From NCBI RefSeq assembly GCF_011758745.1, contig NZ_JAANOV010000001.1, positions 5,332,001-5,396,000 of the forward strand: 64,000 bases of DNA, written 5' to 3'. Below the pieces are notes generated by a model. That model saw only the letters and a list, made by a program, of their open reading frames with translations. It ran no database searches and was not told where the DNA came from. Source of the stretch: Amycolatopsis granulosa (GTDB lineage: Bacteria > Actinomycetota > Actinomycetes > Mycobacteriales > Pseudonocardiaceae). Below are positions 32,454 through 41,499 of the stretch, one piece after another; position 1 is the stretch's first letter; each line of letters starts with the position of its first letter. The translations under genes were made by a program, and so were the position numbers.

Positions 32454-34880
32454 TCAGTCGGTGGTGGCCCGGGGATTTTCCGGTGCGTCTGCGTCGCGCC
32501 CGCGGCGGGTGCCCTTGTGGAACGCCGACAGCGTGTTGCGGGTCCGCCCGGAGAACTCGTGGTAGTCGGTGGAGTCCGACTCCGGGTCGTCACGGAGCTG
32601 GGCGACCAGGTTCTGCTGCGGCTCGCGCTGCGGCAGGGGAGAGCGGGAGCGTTTCGGGCGCGGCGATGGTGCCGGCACCGGTGCGGGTTCCGCCGCCACC
32701 ACGGAGATGGTCCCGGTGCGCTCGTTCGCGGCCGGGCTGTCGGGTTCGGTGTGCCGCCCCGAGGGCCGCTCCACCGGTACCCGCCGAGCGGGCTCGTGGG
32801 CACCGTTGTGCTCGTGTCGTCCCATACCGTTCGCTCCGGCCGGGCGGCCGGTCTCCTCCTGCTCCTGCGAGTCGGGTCCGGCCGAGGCCGGGGCGCCGGG
32901 GAACTCCGGATCGGCGTTCTCGGCGACCTGGTCGGTGTTGGCGAGCAGTGCCGACGGGATCAGGATGGTGGCGCGGGTGCCACCGTAGCGTGAGGAGTCG
33001 AACATGACCTTGAGGCCGAGCCGCGCCGCGAGTCGCGCGACGACGAACAGGCCCAGGCTGGAGTCGGCCTTGAGCGCCATCGCGTCGAACTCCGGCGGCT
33101 CCGACATCATCCGGTTGGCCCATTCGCGGACGTCGTCCTTCATGCCCAGGCCCTGGTCGGCCACGTCGACGACGACGCCGCGGGCGACCACGGTGCTGGT
33201 CATGTGGACCTGCGACCCGGGCGGGGAGAACGTGGTGGCGTTGTCGACCAGTTCCGCGACCAGGTGGATGGTGTCGGCGACCGCGGACCCGATGAGCGCG
33301 ACCTGCGGAACGTTCTCCACCTCGACGCGGGAGTAGTGCTCGGTCTCCGACACCGCGGCGCGCAGCACGTCCATCAGCCACACCGGCTTGCGCCAGCGGC
33401 GGCCGGGCTGCTTGCCGCCCAGGATGATCAGGTTCTCGGTGGTGCGACGGGCCCGGGTGGCGAGGTGGTCGAGCTGGAACAGGCCCCGCAGCTGCTCCGG
33501 GTTCTCCTCGCGGCTTTCCATCCGGTCCAGGATCTGCAGCTGGCGGTGCACCAGGCCCTGGTTGCGGTGCGCGATGCCGAGGAACACGTTGTTCACACCG
33601 CTGCGGGCCTTGGCCTCGCTGGCCGCGGCCTGCACGGCGGTGAGCTGGGCGATGTTGAACGCCTCGGCCACCTGCCCGATCTCGTCCTTGCCGTGGTCCA
33701 GGCGGGGCAGCTCGGCGCTGACGTCGACCGGTTCGCCCTCCTTGAGCCGGTTGACGATGCTCGGCAGCCGGGTGCGGGCCAGCTCCAGGGAGTCGTTGCG
33801 CAGGCGCTCCAGGCGCGTCATCAGGGTCCGGTCGACCAGGGTGCGGGACACCCGGACCGCGACCCAGATCGACGCGACCGCCGCGAGCAGGGCGGCGATG
33901 CTGCCGATGATCACGGTCCACAGGTTGACGTTGCCCTTGTGCAGAGCCGCGCCGGAGGCGAGCGTCGACTGCTGAACGGTCAGGTCGAGCAGCTTTCCGG
34001 AAACCTCGGTGGTGAGGTCGCGCCAGTCGTTCTCCCGCACGGTGAGGCCACCGGTGTTCTCCCGGAAGGCACCCGGCCCCTGGGCGATGATCGAGTCCTC
34101 GGCGGCGGACAGGTGTTGCCAGGCCGCGCTCGAGGTCAGCGCGCGGTAGGTGGCGCCGGCTTCGGGTGCCATGTGCGGGGCGATCTTCGCGAGCTGCGCG
34201 CGGTAGCTGCCGACGAGCTGGGCGAACTGCGAGTGGTCGGCCGCCGACAACTGGCCGGCGGCGAACGCACTGGAGGCGAGCGAGGCCGCGCGGGACATCT
34301 GGTCGGAGGCGCGGAAGATGTCCACCGCGGCCATACCGCCCTGGGTGGATTCGGCGTCGGGAACCATGCGGGCCTGCGAGTCGAACAGTTCGGTCGCGGT
34401 GTCCAGCAGGTTGTTGTAGAACGCGTTGACCTCTTCCTTGGAGATGGTGCGCAGGTTGATCTCGGCACGGATCACCGGCAGCTGGTCCAGGCTCGACTCC
34501 ACCTGGTTCATCCGCTGCCCGATCTCGTCCGGCACCAGGCCCTTCACCTCGCCGAGGGCGGATCGCAGGGTGCTCATCGACCTGTCGATGGACTGCTGCT
34601 GTGCCTGCAGGTCGCGCAGGCCGACCTGGGGGCGTTCCAGGTAGATCAGCGACAGCTGGCGCTCCTGCTGGACGGCACCGAGCGAGGTGACGGCGGGGAT
34701 CGACACGTCCTGCACGGACGAGGCGACCGCGCGCACGTAGATCGCGTCCACGAGGAGGTAACCGGAACCGGCGATCCACATCACCAGGAGCGCGATACTG
34801 GGGATCAGGACGGTGCCGGTCAGGCGCTTTCTGATCGACTTGTGGTGACCTTCGCCTGACTTGTCATCTGTGCTTTTCAC
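32454..34880 (-). CDS. conservon sensor histidine kinase with NIT domain (CvnA-like)
   Basis: 808 residues. TM1 at about 22-46, an extracytoplasmic nitrate/nitrite-sensing (NIT) domain (about 50-305), TM2 at about 318-342, a HAMP-like linker, a DHp-like region with FQLDHLATRARRTTENLIIL, and a HATPase with LVAELVDNATTFSPPGS (N box) and VADQGLGM (G1). The last 150 residues are a disordered, charged tail typical of CvnA. It would act as a membrane receptor signalling to the roadblock, DUF742 and GTPase partners. No response regulator is in the operon. Confidence 0.92.
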   Translation of the reverse strand: MKSTDDKSGEGHHKSIRKRLTGTVLIPSIALLVMWIAGSGYLLVDAIYVRAVASSVQDVSIPAVTSLGAVQQERQLSLIYLERPQVGLRDLQAQQQSIDRSMSTLRSALGEVKGLVPDEIGQRMNQVESSLDQLPVIRAEINLRTISKEEVNAFYNNLLDTATELFDSQARMVPDAESTQGGMAAVDIFRASDQMSRAASLASSAFAAGQLSAADHSQFAQLVGSYRAQLAKIAPHMAPEAGATYRALTSSAAWQHLSAAEDSIIAQGPGAFRENTGGLTVRENDWRDLTTEVSGKLLDLTVQQSTLASGAALHKGNVNLWTVIIGSIAALLAAVASIWVAVRVSRTLVDRTLMTRLERLRNDSLELARTRLPSIVNRLKEGEPVDVSAELPRLDHGKDEIGQVAEAFNIAQLTAVQAAASEAKARSGVNNVFLGIAHRNQGLVHRQLQILDRMESREENPEQLRGLFQLDHLATRARRTTENLIILGGKQPGRRWRKPVWLMDVLRAAVSETEHYSRVEVENVPQVALIGSAVADTIHLVAELVDNATTFSPPGSQVHMTSTVVARGVVVDVADQGLGMKDDVREWANRMMSEPPEFDAMALKADSSLGLFVVARLAARLGLKVMFDSSRYGGTRATILIPSALLANTDQVAENADPEFPGAPASAGPDSQEQEETGRPAGANGMGRHEHNGAHEPARRVPVERPSGRHTEPDSPAANERTGTISVVAAEPAPVPAPSPRPKRSRSPLPQREPQQNLVAQLRDDPESDSTDYHEFSGRTRNTLSAFHKGTRRGRDADAPENPRATTD

Positions 34881-35652
34881 GACGCTCCACGAAATCCGGG
34901 GGACCGGGACGAAGACGGCGACGTCACCACAAAGCTGTACTCAACCACCCCTGTCAAGCACGGGGCACCGGCCTCTGCCTGCCCGGCGGCCCGGGGGATC
35001 CTCTCGCTCTGGGTCACGGTCACCGATCACTCGATAGCTGCTCTGGTCGGAGTGAAATCATGTCGCATTCGGTTCCGGCGCGACCCGCGACCCCCCGGTT
35101 ACTGTGCGCAAACACCGTTCCCGCCGGTGGTGGCGATGCCCAGACCGCGAAAGCGTTTTCCCCCGGGGACGGCGCGGGCCGGGCAGTGATGTGGGCGGGC
35201 CGGTCACTCCGCCGTGCCAGCGGGCGAAGGGCCGGGCGTGGGTCCGCCGCTGCCGGCGTGCGGCCGTGGGTCCGGTGCGGCGGCCGGGAGCAGGAGGCCG
35301 CTCACCCCGTGGATCAGTGCCGGCCCGGCGAGCCGGGCCGGCCAGTCGCGGGGGTCCGGCGAGCGCGGCCGGGGACAGGTTGCAGAGCCGCCGGGCCGCG
35401 GCGGGCGGCCGCCCGGCGGTTGGCGGCGGGCAGGCCGGCCGGCGGGATGCGGGTCATGCCGGGCAGCCACCGGTCGGCGTCGGTGCCGGTCAACCGCGGC
35501 ATCCGTGGCCCGAGCGCCCACCCGCGATGGCGGGGTTTCCCGCCGGGGGACCGGGCCGGGCGCCGTCGAGGGTGTAGTGCTTGCCGGCAGGTGCACCGGT
35601 GAGGGTCGTCCACGGGTCGGTCAACTCACCGGAGGATCGTCGACGTCGGCGG
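34881..35652. other. gene-poor stretch upstream of the conservon
   Basis: No gene here can be supported. Reading frames exist on both strands, but they are Arg/Pro/Gly-rich with no recognisable motif and no good start site. The first 100-150 bp presumably carry the conservon promoter. The rest may be decayed sequence, in line with the MarR fragment that follows. Confidence 0.5.
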
Positions 35653-35825
35653 GCCGCGCCCACCGGCGAGGGGCGGGAGCTGGTGCGGCGGCTGCAGGAC
35701 GTGGCGCGCCGCTCACCGGAGGAGTCGCTCGGCGTGCTGTCCACATCGGAGCGGCGCACGCTCGTGGAGCTGATGCGGCGCGTCGTCGTGGCCGACGATG
35801 TGGCCCGGCGGCGGTCTAGCGGCCG
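35653..35825 (+). pseudogene. MarR-family regulator remnant (C-terminal part only)
   Basis: About 55 codons read GRELVRRLQDVARR, then SERRTLVELMRRVVV, which is the C-terminal dimerisation-helix region of a MarR protein. The winged-helix DNA-binding half is absent, there is no start, and the frame runs on into the antisense of the next gene. I take it as a truncated relic. Confidence 0.5.
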
Positions 35826-36574
35826 GGGACCCAGCCGAAGCTGTCCGAAGTGGACCCGGTCGGCACGTACTCCAGACCCACCCAGCCGTCGTAACCGGTG
35901 GCCGCCAGGCGCCGCAGCCATGAGGTGACCCCGAGCGAGCCGGTGCCCGGCTCGTGCCGGCCCGGTGCGTCGGCCACCTGCACGTGCCCGATGCGCTCGA
36001 ACACCGGCGGGGTGAGCAGCGCGTCCAGGTCGTCGCCGTTGACGCCGAGGTGGTAGACGTCCGCGAGCAGCGCGACCTCGGCCGCCCCGACCTCGCCGGC
36101 GAGTGCCAGTGCGTCGGCGGCACGCGACAGCGGGTAGTCCGGTGCGCCGCTGAGCGGTTCCAGCAGGACGGTGCCGGGCAGCCGCCGGGCGGCGTAGGCC
36201 AGGTTGTCCAGCAGCACGTCGCGCGAGGCCCCGGTGCGGTTGCCGGGCAGGACGTTGAACAACCGGCAGCCGAGCCGCTCGCCAATGGCGGCCGCGACGT
36301 CGACCCCGTCGCGGAACTCCGCGGTGCGGGAGGGGAACGCGGCGAGCCCGCGCTCGCCCGCCGCCAGGTCACCGTGGGGGACGTTGAGCGACACCAGCGT
36401 CGCTCCCGCGTCGGCGACGGCGGTCACGAACCGCTCGACCTCCCGGTCGCCGGGCACGCCCGCGAACGGCCACCACGACTCGACCCCGGTGAACCCGGCC
36501 GCGACCGCCGCGGCCGGCCGCCGCTGCTGCTCCAGCTCGGTGAACAGGATCGAGATGTTGACGTCGTACCGCAC
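35816..36574 (-). CDS. hyi: hydroxypyruvate isomerase-like TIM barrel
   Basis: 252 residues from a GTG. N-terminal YDVNISILFTELE, then GVESWWPFAG, a metal Glu in VLLEPLSG, LLADVYHLGVNGDD, GHVQVADAPGRHEPGTG and VGLEYVPTG match the Hyi subfamily (hydroxypyruvate to tartronate semialdehyde in glyoxylate metabolism). The common partner genes, glyoxylate carboligase and tartronate semialdehyde reductase, are not here, so a different 2-keto sugar acid is possible. It starts 4 bp after the acyl-CoA ligase stop, so they are probably co-transcribed. Confidence 0.85.
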   Translation of the reverse strand: MRYDVNISILFTELEQQRRPAAAVAAGFTGVESWWPFAGVPGDREVERFVTAVADAGATLVSLNVPHGDLAAGERGLAAFPSRTAEFRDGVDVAAAIGERLGCRLFNVLPGNRTGASRDVLLDNLAYAARRLPGTVLLEPLSGAPDYPLSRAADALALAGEVGAAEVALLADVYHLGVNGDDLDALLTPPVFERIGHVQVADAPGRHEPGTGSLGVTSWLRRLAATGYDGWVGLEYVPTGSTSDSFGWVPGR

Positions 36575-36578
36575 GACG

Positions 36579-38102
36579 TCATCCTGGCAGACGCGCGCGC
36601 AGTTCCAGCTTCGCGATCTTGCCCGTGGCGCCCTTCGGCAGCTCGTCGACGATCCGCACGCGCCGCGGGTACTTGTAGGCGGCGATGCGTTCCTTCGCCC
36701 ACGCCACGATCTCGGCCGGCTCCGCGCTCGCGCCGGGCCTGAGCGAGACCACCGCGACCACCTCCTCGCCGAGCCGCTCGTCCGGTTCGCCGATCACCGC
36801 TGCTTCGGCGACCGCCGGGTGCCGGTACAGCAGCTCCTCCACCTCGCGCGGATAGACGTTGAACCCGCCGCGGATGATGAGGTCCTTCTTGCGGTCAACG
36901 ACGAACACGAACCCGTCGTCGTCGACGTAGCCGAGATCGCCGGTGTGGAACCAGCCGCCGCGGAACGCATCCGCGGTCTCCTGCGGCCGCTTGTAGTAGC
37001 CCTTGGTGATGTTGTGCCCGCGCAGCACGATCTCGCCCACCTGACCGGCCGGCAGCGGCCGGTCCGCCTCGTCGACGATCCGCAGCTGCACCCCCCAGAT
37101 CGGGGTGCCGATCGAGCGGACCTTCCGGTTGTCCGCGCCGGGGTTGACGGTGGTGGTCGACGCCGACTCGGACAGCCCGTAGCCCTCCAGCACCGGGATC
37201 CGGTACTTCTCCTCGAACCGGCGCAGCACCTCCTCCGGGATCGCGGCGCCGCCGGAGCTGCCGATGCGCAGGCTGCTGGTGTCGTAGCCGGTGGTGTCGG
37301 CGCAGGCCAGCGCGTGGTACATGGTCGGCACGCCGGCCATGATCGTCACGCGGTCCCGCTGGATCGCCTCCAGCACCGCGGCCACCTCGAACCGCGGCAC
37401 CACCGAGATCGTGCGGCCGTGCCGCGCGGCGGCGTTGAGGATGCTCGACAGCCCGTAGACGTGGAAGAACGGCAGGACCGCCAGCGCGACGTCGTCGGGT
37501 TCCGCGCCGAAGCGTTCGCTGCCGAGCGTGCAGGTCATGTAGAGCTGGAAGTGCGACAGTTCGGCGCCCTTCGGCCGGCCGGTGGTGCCGCTGGTGTAGA
37601 GCAGCACGGCCGTGTCGTCGGCCGCGCCGGGGTGGATGTCGCCGTCGTCGGCGGGCTCCAGCAGCGCCGGGAACCCGGTGGTGCCCTCCGGCCACGCGCC
37701 CGGGTCGAGGTCGCCGACCACGACCGCGGACACGCCGCGCAGCTCCTTGAGCGCGCGGGACACCTCGGCCGCGCCCCCGGCGTGCGCGATGATCATCCGT
37801 GCGTCGGAGTCGTCCAGGTGGTAGGCGATCTCGGCGGCCTTGAGCAGCGGGTTGAGCGGGACCATCGTCAGGCCCGCCTTGAGGATCCCGAAGTAGGCGA
37901 TCACGAACTCGGGCACGTTGGCGAGCTGCACGGCGACCTTGTCACCGGGGCGCAGGCCCGTCTCCCGCAGGGCCGCGGCGACCCGCCCGGAGCGCTCGTC
38001 CACCTCCGCGTAGGTCATCGCCCCCGACGGGAACCGCAGGAAGTCCTTGCCCGGCGTCGCGGTCGCGGACTCCCGCAGCATGATCGCCAGGTTGAAGCTC
38101 AT
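36579..38102 (-). CDS. long-chain fatty acid/aryl acyl-CoA ligase (AMP-forming)
   Basis: 507 residues. ANL superfamily motifs: A3 LLYTSGTTGRPKGAELSH (about 168-185), A5 GYGLSESAS (about 290-300), A7 HTGDLGYVDDDGFVFV (about 385-400), A8 DRKKDLIIRGGFNVYPREVE and A10 PKGATGKI with the catalytic Lys (about 492). It activates a carboxylic acid to its CoA thioester; chain length is not determined. A palindromic operator overlaps its likely promoter. Confidence 0.92.
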   Translation of the reverse strand: MSFNLAIMLRESATATPGKDFLRFPSGAMTYAEVDERSGRVAAALRETGLRPGDKVAVQLANVPEFVIAYFGILKAGLTMVPLNPLLKAAEIAYHLDDSDARMIIAHAGGAAEVSRALKELRGVSAVVVGDLDPGAWPEGTTGFPALLEPADDGDIHPGAADDTAVLLYTSGTTGRPKGAELSHFQLYMTCTLGSERFGAEPDDVALAVLPFFHVYGLSSILNAAARHGRTISVVPRFEVAAVLEAIQRDRVTIMAGVPTMYHALACADTTGYDTSSLRIGSSGGAAIPEEVLRRFEEKYRIPVLEGYGLSESASTTTVNPGADNRKVRSIGTPIWGVQLRIVDEADRPLPAGQVGEIVLRGHNITKGYYKRPQETADAFRGGWFHTGDLGYVDDDGFVFVVDRKKDLIIRGGFNVYPREVEELLYRHPAVAEAAVIGEPDERLGEEVVAVVSLRPGASAEPAEIVAWAKERIAAYKYPRRVRIVDELPKGATGKIAKLELRARLPG

Positions 38103-38193
38103 CGCCTTGCCCGCCTTCCGAACCTCGTTCTGCCGGGGACCGCTCGCTATTGGTGAATGACCCCCGGTTCTGGCCGGGGCAGCAGTCGGACTG

Positions 38194-38226
38194 ACCGAAT
38201 TAGATTCGGTTTTGTGGCGACGTCAA
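38194..38226 (-). promoter_or_regulatory. ligase promoter with 17-bp palindromic operator
   Basis: ACCGAATTAGATTCGGT (38194-38210, perfect 7-bp arms) overlaps the -10 region of a minus-strand promoter with TTGACG (+ strand CGTCAA at 38221-38226). A TetR-type site is plausible. On the plus strand it is followed by TTTT, but no plus gene ends there. Confidence 0.55.
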
Positions 38227-38263
38227 CCCCGTCGGCCAGTCAACCGCGCGGCCAGTACGGCGG

Positions 38264-38809
38264 TCAAGCCCCCGGCGCGTCGTCGAGGTCGCCCGGCCGG
38301 ATGCGGTAGACCTGCAGCCGCAGGTCGTAGTACTTGGTGGTCTCACCGACCCACTGCATGCCCAGCCGCTTCGCCGTCGCGATGGCCCGGACGTTGTTCG
38401 GCCGGGCCACCGCGAACAACTCGTCGGTGTCCTGGGTGAACGCCCACCGGATCAGCGCCCGGCTGCCCTCCGTGGCGTAGCCGTGGCCCCAGGCGCCCGG
38501 ATGCAGCTGCCAGCTCAGCTCGAGGTCCTCGTTCAACGGGGGCAGCAGCCGGATCCCGAGGCCGCCGACCACCTGCCCGTCCGCGCGGCGTTCCATCGCC
38601 CAGCGGCCCCGCGGCGGCGGCAGGTTCGGCTGGGCCTCGCGCCAGGCCTGCAGCACCGCGCGCATCGTGCCGGCGTCGCCGACCCGGTCCATCGCCGGGG
38701 TCAGCCAGTGCGTGACCTCTTCCGAGCCGTAGATCGCGAGCGCGGCCTCGGCATCGTCGACCGTCCAGTCACGGATGACCAGCCGGTCGGTGATCAGGGG
38801 CGACTCCAT
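38264..38809 (-). CDS. GNAT family N-acetyltransferase
   Basis: 181 residues, RimJ/RimL-like: LITDRLVIRDWTVDDAEAAL at the start, LELSWQLHPGAWGHGYATEG with the acetyl-CoA pyrophosphate loop (about 118-135), and NVRAIATAKRLGMQWVGE. TAGCGT lies six bases before the ATG, so it has its own leaderless promoter inside the 3' end of the preceding gene, which it overlaps by 41 bp. The substrate is unknown. Confidence 0.88.
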   Translation of the reverse strand: MESPLITDRLVIRDWTVDDAEAALAIYGSEEVTHWLTPAMDRVGDAGTMRAVLQAWREAQPNLPPPRGRWAMERRADGQVVGGLGIRLLPPLNEDLELSWQLHPGAWGHGYATEGSRALIRWAFTQDTDELFAVARPNNVRAIATAKRLGMQWVGETTKYYDLRLQVYRIRPGDLDDAPGA

Positions 38810-39221
38810 GCGTCAACGCTACGTGAAGGGCGGCCGGTGCGGCAGTCGTCAGCGGCAGATGCGCCCAGAGGGCGGCGGAGCCGCCGTCGCCGCTGCGTCC
38901 CCACAGGGCCGCGCAGGTGGTCAGCACGTGCAGGCCGGCGCCGAACCCGGCGTCCGCCGAGGGGAGCTCGACGCCGGGCGCGGTCAGCGAGATCCGCAGC
39001 CAGTCCGAGCGGCTGCCCTCGCGCACGAGCCGGATCGTGGCCGGCAGGCGGCCCTGGTCGTGGACCGCGCTGGCCAGTGCGTCGATGACGAGCAGTGCGT
39101 CGGTGATCGTCTCGACCGTGCAGTCGTCGAGGAAGACCGCCGCCGACTCCCGCAGGGCGCGCACGTCCCTGGGGTGGTTCAGCACCCGTTGCAGTGCGGT
39201 GTCGATCCAGAAGTCGGTCAC
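38769..39221 (-). CDS. ATP-binding (RsbW/HATPase-like) protein, degenerate
   Basis: 150 residues. The opening HPRDVRALRESAAVFLDDC and ALLVIDALASAV match actinomycete anti-sigma-type ATPases, in which the N box reads ELVTNAVxHG. Here it is DALASAVHDQG, so the Asn that binds magnesium is lost. The G1 region DAGFGAGLHVLTTCAALWG is partly kept. It may bind a partner without kinase activity. No STAS gene is adjacent, but the RsbQ/RsbP-like pair is 11 kb away. Confidence 0.65.
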   Translation of the reverse strand: MTDFWIDTALQRVLNHPRDVRALRESAAVFLDDCTVETITDALLVIDALASAVHDQGRLPATIRLVREGSRSDWLRISLTAPGVELPSADAGFGAGLHVLTTCAALWGRSGDGGSAALWAHLPLTTAAPAALHVALTHGVAPDHRPAGHP

Positions 39222-39302
39222 GCGGGCTCCTTCCGCTGCCTGCTCAACGGTCGAGTCAGGCTACCCAGGGTGGCAGGAGCGAAACCGGGACGATGATCCC
39301 GC

Positions 39303-39746
39303 TCAGGCGTTGTGTGCGTGGTGGTCCAGCAGCCGGGTCAGCAGGGTGGTCAGCTGCTCCCGCTCGGTGCCGGTGAGCGGGGCGAGGAGCTCGTCCTGGA
39401 TCCGGGCGATCCGCTTCTCCAGCCGCTTGAGCTGCCGCCGGCCCGCGGGCGTGATCGTGATGACGTTGCGCCGGCGGTCGGCCGGATCGGGTTCGCGGCT
39501 GACCAGGCCCTGCTCGGCCAGCTCGGTGATGGTCGCCACCAGGTCGGACAGGTGGATCGCGCTGCGCCGGCCGAGCGCCGCCTGGCTCGCCGGGCCGGAC
39601 TCCTCGAGCGCGGTCAGCAGCCGGTAGTGGTAGCCGCGCGCGCCGACCTCGGCCAGCCCCTCGCTGACGAGCCGGTGTGCGTATTGCGCGGTCTGGCTGA
39701 GCATCCAGCTGGGCAGGGTGCGCAATCGTCCGGAGCCGGTGTCCAT
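39303..39746 (-). CDS. MarR family regulator
   Basis: 147 residues from an ATG at 39746; longer in-frame starts run through the promoter and are less likely. The winged HTH spans about 45-105 (SQAALGRRSAIHLSDLVATI, then VSREPDPADRRRNVITIT with the DRR wing). Divergent from the epoxide hydrolase, whose promoter contains a MarR-type palindrome. Confidence 0.88.
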   Translation of the reverse strand: MDTGSGRLRTLPSWMLSQTAQYAHRLVSEGLAEVGARGYHYRLLTALEESGPASQAALGRRSAIHLSDLVATITELAEQGLVSREPDPADRRRNVITITPAGRRQLKRLEKRIARIQDELLAPLTGTEREQLTTLLTRLLDHHAHNA

Positions 39747-39785
39747 GGCGGCAGTGTACGCGGTTCCGTTCGACCACCAAACCAT

Positions 39786-39815
39786 TTGACTAACTAACGT
39801 TAGTGGATCTAATGT
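39786..39815 (+). promoter_or_regulatory. epoxide hydrolase promoter with MarR-type operator
   Basis: TTGACT and TAATGT are 18 bp apart; the spacer holds the perfect palindrome ACTAACGTTAGT (39793-39804). The ATG is seven bases after the -10, so transcription is probably leaderless and blocked when the MarR protein is bound. Confidence 0.75.
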
Positions 39816-39822
39816 TTCAGGC

Positions 39823-40911
39823 ATGACCGCGAAACCGTTCCGCATCGACATCCCCCGTTCCGCACTCGACGACCTCGCCACCCGCCTGGACCGCATCCGC
39901 TGGCCGGACGAACTGCCCGGCGCGGGCTGGGACTACGGCATCCCCCTGGCGCGGGTCCGCGAACTCGCCGAGCGGTGGCGCGACGGCTACGACTGGCGTG
40001 CCCAGGAGGCGGAGTTGAACGCCTTCCCGCAGTTCATCGACGAGATCGACGGCCAGACCGTGCACTACCTGCACGTGCGGTCGCCACGGGCGGACGCGCT
40101 CCCGCTGGTCCTCACGCACGGCTGGCCCGGATCGGTCGTGGAGTTCCTGGACGTGATCGAACCGCTGTCACGCGACTTCCACCTGGTGATCCCGTCGATC
40201 CCGGGGTTCGGGTTCTCCGGGCCGACCCGGGAGCGCGGCTGGGACGTCACCAGGGTGGCCCGCGCCTGGGCCGAACTGATGCACCGCCTGGGATACCGCC
40301 GCTACGGCGCGCAGGGCGGTGACTGGGGAGCGGCGATCTCGACGGCGCTCGCCGCGGCCGATCCGGACCACGTGGCCGGCGTGCACGTGAACTACCTGCC
40401 CACGCCACCGCCTCCGGGCGGCATCACCGGACTGTCCGCAGAGGACGAACGGCGCCTGGCGCACACCGCGGCCTACGCGGCGAACCGGCCGGCGTACCAG
40501 ATCCTGCACCTGACCACGCCGCAGACGATCGCCTACGCGCTGACCGATTCCCCGGCCGGCCAGCTGGCCTGGATCGCCGAACGGTTCGCGAAGTGGACGG
40601 ATCCGGCGTCGCGGATCCCGGACGACCGGGTGCTGACCGACGTGATGCTGTACTGGCTGACCGGCACCGCGGGATCGGCGGCGCGGCTGGGCAAGGAAAG
40701 CGTCTACGGCGCCGGGCGGAAACCGTGCCCCGCACCGGTGGGCGTGGCGGTGTTCGCGCACGACATCACCTTGTCGGTGCGGCCGGTCGCGGAGCAGCTG
40801 TTCGACATCCGGCACTGGAGCGAGTTCGACCGCGGCGGTCACTTCGCGGCGATGGAGGTGCCGGAGCTGTTCACCGAGGACGTGCGGACGTTCTTCGGCG
40901 GCCTCGCCTGA
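39823..40911 (+). CDS. epoxide hydrolase (microsomal-EH type)
   Basis: 362 residues. The N-terminal EHN domain (FRIDIPRSALDDLATRLDRI, WPDELPGAGWDYGIPL, YDWRAQEAELNAFPQF) precedes the alpha/beta hydrolase core: HGWPGS, nucleophile QGGDWGA (Asp, about 168), Tyr-bearing cap, and RGGHFAAMEVPE with the catalytic His (about 342). These enzymes open epoxides and esters. Induction by an electrophile via the divergent MarR protein fits detoxification. Confidence 0.92.
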   Translation: MTAKPFRIDIPRSALDDLATRLDRIRWPDELPGAGWDYGIPLARVRELAERWRDGYDWRAQEAELNAFPQFIDEIDGQTVHYLHVRSPRADALPLVLTHGWPGSVVEFLDVIEPLSRDFHLVIPSIPGFGFSGPTRERGWDVTRVARAWAELMHRLGYRRYGAQGGDWGAAISTALAAADPDHVAGVHVNYLPTPPPPGGITGLSAEDERRLAHTAAYAANRPAYQILHLTTPQTIAYALTDSPAGQLAWIAERFAKWTDPASRIPDDRVLTDVMLYWLTGTAGSAARLGKESVYGAGRKPCPAPVGVAVFAHDITLSVRPVAEQLFDIRHWSEFDRGGHFAAMEVPELFTEDVRTFFGGLA

Positions 40912-40915
40912 ACAT

Positions 40916-41407
40916 TCAGGGCACCACGGTGACGGGCCACAAGCCGGCCCGCACCAGGCGGGTGGCGACCGAACCGACGATGCGGTGCCCCCTGCTCTCC
41001 GACGCGCCGACCACGACGAGGTCGGCGTGCAGCTCGACGGCCGCCCGGCGCAGCTCGGTGACCGCGTCGCCGCGGCGGACGATGAACGTGACCGGCAGGG
41101 CGGCCTCGTCGGCGAGCGTGCGGATCGGCCCGCGCATCTCCTCGATCGCCGCCTGGTACGCCTGTTCCTGCGCGGCGGCGAGCAGCCCGGTCGCCATCCC
41201 GGTCCACGCCGTCGGTGCCAGCACGTACACCAGCACCAGCCGGGACCGCTGCCGCCGCGCGAGGCCGGCCGCGTAGGCACCGGCCCGCAACGCGGTGGCG
41301 GAGCCGTCGATCCCGGCTAGCACCACGTGCGGCCCGTCGGTGCCCCGTTCGAACGGCCCCGGCCGCCACGCCGGGCCGTACTCCTCCACCAGCTGCTCCG
41401 CGCCCAC
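40916..41407 (-). CDS. universal stress protein (UspA family)
   Basis: 163 residues. One USP domain: VVLAGIDGSATALRAGAYAA (about 28-47) and the ATP-binding VVVGASESRGHRIVGSVA (about 130-147). The GTG is six bases after GATAAT, so leaderless. ATP-binding USPs of actinomycetes respond to dormancy and low oxygen. Confidence 0.9.
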   Translation of the reverse strand: MGAEQLVEEYGPAWRPGPFERGTDGPHVVLAGIDGSATALRAGAYAAGLARRQRSRLVLVYVLAPTAWTGMATGLLAAAQEQAYQAAIEEMRGPIRTLADEAALPVTFIVRRGDAVTELRRAAVELHADLVVVGASESRGHRIVGSVATRLVRAGLWPVTVVP

Positions 41408-41499
41408 GCCCGCATTATCCGGTGCCGGCCGCTCCGGGTGCGGGCGGCGGTGGCGGCTTTGGTACGAATGACGTCTACGCCGACGGGAGGAACGAAGTC

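Noticed and set aside
35060..35602. Open frames on both strands upstream of the MarR remnant
   Set aside because: Composition is Arg/Pro/Gly without motif or start site; they look like unconstrained high-GC sequence.
38194..38214. Intrinsic terminator on the plus strand (hairpin followed by TTTT)
   Set aside because: No plus-strand gene ends here, and the palindrome coincides with a minus-strand promoter, so an operator is the better reading.
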